Shown here piece by piece: positions 38,848-42,240 of a DNA stretch of 42,240 bases (its first letter is position 1; every line of letters begins with the position of its first letter). Origin of the DNA: a virus; IMG/VR virus record IMGVR_UViG_3300036944_000101, positions 1 to 42,240 of that record. One strand, 5' to 3'. Under the pieces are notes generated by a model, which was not told where the DNA came from, ran no database searches, and saw only the letters and a program-made list of their open reading frames with translations. A program made the position numbers and the translations under genes.

Positions 38848-39305
38848 AATTAATATTAGCATGTGATCCCGACGGGGGAATAGGCTATCAAAACAGATTG
38901 CCCTGGACTAATATCCAGGGCGATTTGCCAAGATTTAAGAGTCTTACTGAAGGTCAAACTGTCATTATGGGACGCAACACTTGGGATAGCCTGCCGAAGA
39001 AACCATTACCCGGAAGAGTCAACATTGTCGTATCTTCTAGACCACTAGAAGCGGAACATCACAATGTCATTAGATCATCGGAGATTCATTTTAACAGACC
39101 AGACGATGTTGAATTTTGGCTTATTGGCGGCGCCAAATTAATTGAGCAATATTGGAACGAGATAGATGAAATTCATCTAACCAAAGTATATGACCATTAC
39201 GCTTGCGATACCTTCATAGATTTGCTATACATAGAGCATAACTATGTAAGGACCTACAGCGAAATGTTTCCTGACCATACATATGAGATTTGGAAAAGAA
39301 AATGA
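38844..39305 (+). CDS. folA: Dihydrofolate reductase
   Basis: 153 residues, about the usual 155-165. 'KLILACDPDGGIGYQNRLPWTNIQGDLPRFKSLTEGQTVIMGRNTWDSLPKKPLPGRVNIVVSS' is the DHFR N-terminal half (GIGxxNxLPW, the FKxLT helix, VIMGRxTWxSLP); 'VEFWLIGGAKLIEQYW' is the NADPH-binding GG strand. It reduces dihydrofolate, which the next enzyme makes. T4 has the same pairing (frd and td). Coupled by ATGA on both sides. Confidence 0.92.
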   Translation: MKLILACDPDGGIGYQNRLPWTNIQGDLPRFKSLTEGQTVIMGRNTWDSLPKKPLPGRVNIVVSSRPLEAEHHNVIRSSEIHFNRPDDVEFWLIGGAKLIEQYWNEIDEIHLTKVYDHYACDTFIDLLYIEHNYVRTYSEMFPDHTYEIWKRK

Positions 39306-40132
39306 AGCAATATCACGATTTACTTGAAGACATACTAAATAGTGGCGAAGTCAAAGATGACCGAACAGGCGTCGGCACTATAAGTGTCTTTGGTCGTCAA
39401 TTGCGATTTGACTTGACAGCGGGCTTTCCCGCTGTAACAACTAAAAAATTAGCATGGAAATCAGTAGTTAGTGAACTACTGTGGTTTATTGAAGGGAGCG
39501 GAGATGAGAGAAGACTTGCAGAAATTTTATACGGATCCAGAGATACTGAACGTAGCACGATATGGACAGGAAACGCTCAAGCAGCTTATTGGACGCCAAA
39601 AGCGAAATACGACAGGGATCTGGGACGAGTATATGGTGTACAGTGGAGAGACTGGCGAGGAGTTGACCAACTCTCAAATCTAATTGAAGGCATCAAGAAG
39701 GACCCAAACGGTCGTAGACATATTCTTACCGCATGGAATGTTGACGAACTTGATCAGATGGCATTGCCTCCCTGTCACGTTCTCGCACAGTTTTATGTAA
39801 GCAACGGTAAACTAAGCTGCCACATGTATCAGCGTAGCGTTGATGTATTCCTTGGCCTACCCTTCAACATCGCTAGTTATGCATTGCTTACCCACATGAT
39901 TGCACAGGTTTGTGACCTTAAAGTAGGTGAACTTATCATTTCAACCGGCGACACGCATATCTATTCAAATCATATTGAGCAGGTTAAAGAGCAATTGAGC
40001 AGAGAAGAATACCCACTTCCTCTCCTTTTCCTCACCCCCGAAATAAAAAGTATTGACAAATTCTCAATGGATGCTATACTGTTATTTGACTATCAGAGTC
40101 ACGGTACTATTAAGGCTGATATGGCAGTATGA
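39302..40132 (+). CDS. thyA: Thymidylate synthase (ThyA type)
   Basis: 276 residues from the ATG in the ATGA overlap at 39302. 'LAWKSVVSELLWFIEGSGDERRL', 'LPPCHVLAQFYV' with catalytic Cys158, 'SCHMYQRSVDVFLGLPFNIASYALLTHMIA' and 'ISTGDTHIYSNHIEQ' are the conserved ThyA blocks, and the C-terminus ends in a short hydrophobic tail (IKADMAV). It makes dTMP from dUMP with 5,10-methylene-THF. A short in-frame-shifted antisense region is only a shadow. It ends in an ATGA overlap with the next gene. Confidence 0.95.
   Translation: MKQYHDLLEDILNSGEVKDDRTGVGTISVFGRQLRFDLTAGFPAVTTKKLAWKSVVSELLWFIEGSGDERRLAEILYGSRDTERSTIWTGNAQAAYWTPKAKYDRDLGRVYGVQWRDWRGVDQLSNLIEGIKKDPNGRRHILTAWNVDELDQMALPPCHVLAQFYVSNGKLSCHMYQRSVDVFLGLPFNIASYALLTHMIAQVCDLKVGELIISTGDTHIYSNHIEQVKEQLSREEYPLPLLFLTPEIKSIDKFSMDAILLFDYQSHGTIKADMAV
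40053..40080 (+). promoter_or_regulatory. Possible internal promoter TTGACA-N16-TATACT in thyA
   Basis: TTGACA at 40053-40058 and TATACT at 40075-40080 with 16 bases between, inside the last 80 bases of thyA. It could start transcription about 40087 toward the small genes at 40129. Being in coding sequence, it may be chance. Confidence 0.35.
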
Positions 40133-40362
40133 AAACAATTGTTGCTCATAGCTTCACCCTCGGAGATGTTGAAGACCCTGACATCTATGCTGCCGAGCCT
40201 CTTTGGGAATGGCAGAATAGTGAAGCAGGTAAATGGGCAATGGAAAACTGTTCTGATACTCCCAGTTGGCACCGAGTCATGATTCCTTATGGATATAGTT
40301 ATCATGTAGAAATTACACTAACCCCTAAGCAACTTGTATATTGGAAGCTGAAATATGACTAA
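40129..40362 (+). CDS. 77-residue conserved phage protein
   Basis: ATGA overlap with thyA. 'FTLGDVEDPDIYAAEPLWEWQNSEAGKWAMENCSDTPSWHRV' is a pattern I associate with a conserved family in T4-like cyanophages near thymidylate synthase or replication genes, with no known function. C-terminal 'LTPKQLVYWKLKY' is beta-like. Confidence 0.6.
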   Translation: MKTIVAHSFTLGDVEDPDIYAAEPLWEWQNSEAGKWAMENCSDTPSWHRVMIPYGYSYHVEITLTPKQLVYWKLKYD

Positions 40363-40654
40363 TAAAGAACAGCGGCGCCTGCAACTTATCAACGACATGT
40401 GCCTAACAGTTAGACACGATTATGGAATCACAATTAGTGAAGATGATCGTATGTACACGCTTAATTCAGGAATGACTGAACTGGAACGAAAAGGATTTTT
40501 CAATACCATGACACAGGTTTTTGACCATCACGTTGAACCTATTCTAAAAGAGCGTGATGAGTTGATTGGCGGCAACATGATTCCCCTTCCTAAGAGTGAA
40601 CAACACGCCAAAGCTATGATTCTATTAGCAGAATATTATTTGAATAATAGATGA
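40355..40654 (+). CDS. 99-residue hypothetical protein
   Basis: Overlaps the previous gene by eight bases. 'NKEQRRLQLINDMCLTVRHDYGI' and 'EERKGFFNTMTQVFDHHVEPIL'-like helices (see residues 55-75) suggest a helical protein; the end is 'AKAMILLAEYYLN'. No motif recognised. Coupling supports translation. Confidence 0.5.
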   Translation: MTNKEQRRLQLINDMCLTVRHDYGITISEDDRMYTLNSGMTELERKGFFNTMTQVFDHHVEPILKERDELIGGNMIPLPKSEQHAKAMILLAEYYLNNR

Positions 40655-40670
40655 GGATTTCAAGCCTACT

Positions 40671-41747
40671 ATGAGTGGCTATCTAATTCCGCATCACGGT
40701 CTAAAAAGACAATACTATAACCTGCAAGATGAGTTGCTAGATACAACTCACGAGGCTCTGAAAGAAGGGGTGTTGATTGATGGTCCCTTTACCGCTGCAC
40801 TAGAATCATGGCTTTGCAATTACACAGGGTGTAAATTTGCTACAGTAACGCATAGCGGAACCCACGCACTAGAATTTATTGCAGGGTATCACTATGATTT
40901 AACATTTTTAGCAGGGGAAGAAGACGCACCTCGTATTCGTATTCCTAATCTAAGTTCTCCTTCTACACTAAATGCATTTGTTAGTACAGGATGGGATGTA
41001 GAACTAGTCGATACGGATAGCAACGGAATAATCAAGTTTGACGATGACTATGAAGATGGCTTCGATGTATACACCTGCTATGTAGGATTATGTGGTGCAA
41101 GCGTAGACCGCAATTTCTATTCTAACACAATTGTAGATGGGTCGCAACATTGGCTATCAGTAAACCAACATCAAATAGGTGATGCTATGGCTATCAGCTT
41201 TGATCCTACTAAGAACTTACCGAGCAGTGGTAACGGCGGCGCAATTGTAACAAATGACCAATCACTATATGATTGGGCAAAGGTTATGAAGAATAATGGC
41301 AAGCTGGATCACTACTATCCTGGTACTAACAGTAAGATGAGTGAATTAGAGTGTGCCCATCTGATGGTTAAAACCAATTACATTGATAGCTGGCAAAATC
41401 GCAGAGAACAAATACGAAATTACTATTTGGATAGATTTGAGGATTTGCCGATTCGGTGTCTCAGTGAACCTTTTAAAAAACATGCGGATCAAAAGTTTGT
41501 CATCTATACTCCAGAAAGAGGTGAACTGTATACGTTCTTAGAGAGTAACAAGATTGAAGCGCGGGTACACTATCCTCAGGCAATAAGTGAGCTACCTATT
41601 GCTAAGGATATTATCAAGAAGCCAGACATGATTAGCACAAGTATTGCATTGTCTAGGGGCGTACTGAGTCTTCCTATCTATCCTGAATTAACCGATAGTG
41701 AAGTAGAAACTATTGCAGATAAAATACATAAGTTTTTTGATAAATAA
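40671..41747 (+). CDS. DegT/DnrJ/EryC1/StrS sugar aminotransferase
   Basis: 358 residues, close to the usual 360-400. 'YTGCKFATVTHSGTHALEFIAGYHYD' is the SGTxAL phosphate-binding element, 'SNTIVDGSQHW' the Asp that contacts the PLP nitrogen, and 'AMAISFDPTKNLPSSGNGGAIVT' the Schiff-base Lys (Lys181). C-terminal 'RVHYPQAISELP' and 'LSRGVLSLPIYPELTD' match the family. It makes amino-sugars as nucleotide-linked donors. It is separated from the main sugar cassette by 19 kb, ends at a late octamer, and is the full-length relative of the short gene at 19945. Confidence 0.82.
   Translation: MSGYLIPHHGLKRQYYNLQDELLDTTHEALKEGVLIDGPFTAALESWLCNYTGCKFATVTHSGTHALEFIAGYHYDLTFLAGEEDAPRIRIPNLSSPSTLNAFVSTGWDVELVDTDSNGIIKFDDDYEDGFDVYTCYVGLCGASVDRNFYSNTIVDGSQHWLSVNQHQIGDAMAISFDPTKNLPSSGNGGAIVTNDQSLYDWAKVMKNNGKLDHYYPGTNSKMSELECAHLMVKTNYIDSWQNRREQIRNYYLDRFEDLPIRCLSEPFKKHADQKFVIYTPERGELYTFLESNKIEARVHYPQAISELPIAKDIIKKPDMISTSIALSRGVLSLPIYPELTDSEVETIADKIHKFFDK
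41740..41747 (+). promoter_or_regulatory. Late promoter octamer GATAAATA
   Basis: GATAAATA overlaps the stop of the aminotransferase gene and lies seven bases before the ATG at 41755, so the transcript would have a leader of about two bases. Confidence 0.55.
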
Positions 41748-41754
41748 AAACGTT

Positions 41755-42216
41755 ATGAACATTTACTGGCTACTCACACTTCTTCCTGTATGGATCATTC
41801 ACTCAGTATTAGGGCTGGGCGTATTAGGTCTATTGATTGCATTCTTTGTGCAACGCATTCCGTTTGTTAAAACATATGGATATATGATTAAGATTGTATC
41901 TTCAATCTTACTAGTGCTGGGACTATTCTTGCAAGGTGCATTAGCGTATAAAGAAAGCACTGCTCTAGCAGTAGCAAAACTTGAAGCTAAGTTAGCTAAA
42001 GCCGAAGCAAAATCACAGAAAACTAACGTCGAAATTGTTGAGAAGATTGTTAAAGACACCGAGGTCGTCCGAGTAAAAGGCAAGACCATCACTGAATATG
42101 TTGACCGTGAAGTTGTCAAATACGAAAACAAATGTCCACTTCCTTCTGAGGTCATCCGCGCACATAATGCTGCTGCTACGATGGATCTTAGTAAGCTTGA
42201 AGGAGACAAGAAGTGA
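41755..42216 (+). CDS. Two-TM coiled-coil protein, possible inner-membrane spanin
   Basis: 153 residues from the ATG at 41755; a longer frame of 14 residues crosses the late octamer. Two hydrophobic segments ('YWLLTLLPVWIIHSVLGLGV', then 'IVSSILLVLGLFLQGAL') are followed by a long Lys/Glu/Ala coiled coil (from about residue 70, 'LAVAKLEAKLAKAEAKSQ') and an end with 'NKCPLPSEVIRAHNAAA'. The layout and the start of a lipoprotein-like gene overlapping its stop suggest an Rz/Rz1-type pair. Two TM segments rather than one makes this only tentative. Confidence 0.5.
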   Translation: MNIYWLLTLLPVWIIHSVLGLGVLGLLIAFFVQRIPFVKTYGYMIKIVSSILLVLGLFLQGALAYKESTALAVAKLEAKLAKAEAKSQKTNVEIVEKIVKDTEVVRVKGKTITEYVDREVVKYENKCPLPSEVIRAHNAAATMDLSKLEGDKK

Positions 42217-42240
42217 AGAAACTAATGCTTCTCCCGCTTG
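42213..42240 (+). CDS. Start of a probable lipoprotein or exported protein (3' truncated)
   Basis: GTG at 42213 with AGGAG at 42201-42205, overlapping the previous stop by four bases, reads MKKLMLLPL to the window edge. Two lysines then a hydrophobic run is a signal-peptide start, as expected of an Rz1-like outer-membrane lipoprotein. Only nine codons are visible. Confidence 0.4.

Overview
The window reads as part of the genome of a large tailed phage of the T4-like (myovirus) kind, probably infecting an alphaproteobacterium in water. The grounds are: a phage tail-fibre C-terminus and a virion protein at the left edge; many short genes that overlap by 4-20 bases; single-gene late units headed by T4-type TATAAATA octamers; phage DHFR and thymidylate synthase; and a circularly permuted tmRNA of the alphaproteobacterial two-piece type. 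I see no tRNA, insertion sequence, integrase or CRISPR array. Host and phage genus are inferences.

Layout. 1-3636: end of a tail-fibre gene, a virion protein, then a unit with a small conserved protein, two GT-A-like glycosyltransferases and a small protein. 3672-14656: a glycosyltransferase-like protein, a 59-residue protein, five radical SAM genes in tandem, a SGNH hydrolase, a fucosyltransferase-like protein, a GDP-mannose 3,5-epimerase and a second SGNH protein, nearly all translationally coupled. 14693-21505: a fusion of a UDP-glucose-dehydrogenase-like enzyme to a glycosyltransferase-like domain, a B12-binding radical SAM protein, a third SGNH protein, a shortened DegT aminotransferase and an amidinotransferase. 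21527-28018: a 2OG/Fe(II)-like oxygenase, a 34-residue basic protein, a NodU/CmcH carbamoyltransferase and a 1451-residue protein built of 67-residue repeats. Together 1.7-28 kb looks like a cassette that makes, modifies and transfers unusual glycans or small molecules; the acceptor is not visible.

28-31 kb is a mosaic stretch: a reverse-strand methyltransferase-like gene, small genes on a sigma70-like promoter (a 44-residue membrane protein, an exported protein, a Bfd-like [2Fe-2S] microprotein), the tmRNA, a beta-hydroxylase-like gene and a reverse-strand sulfotransferase-like gene. 31-33.7 kb is one 901-residue multidomain ('polyvalent') protein ending in an ADP-ribosyltransferase-like domain. 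34.1-37 kb has a MoxR ATPase and its VWA/metallopeptidase partner behind sigma70-like promoters and with different codon use. 37-41.7 kb holds small conserved genes, an AT-hook protein, DHFR, thymidylate synthase and a full-size DegT aminotransferase. The right edge holds a two-TM coiled-coil protein followed by the start of a probable lipoprotein, possibly a spanin pair.

Regulation. Two classes of promoter are legible. Late octamers (NNTAAATA) precede most transcription units, and in six or seven of them the octamer lies 4-5 bases from the ATG, so a T4-like start site would fall on the start codon (leaderless mRNA). Four units have a TTGACA-N17-TATAxx sigma70-type promoter. Everything here is from reading the sequence; no database search was run.
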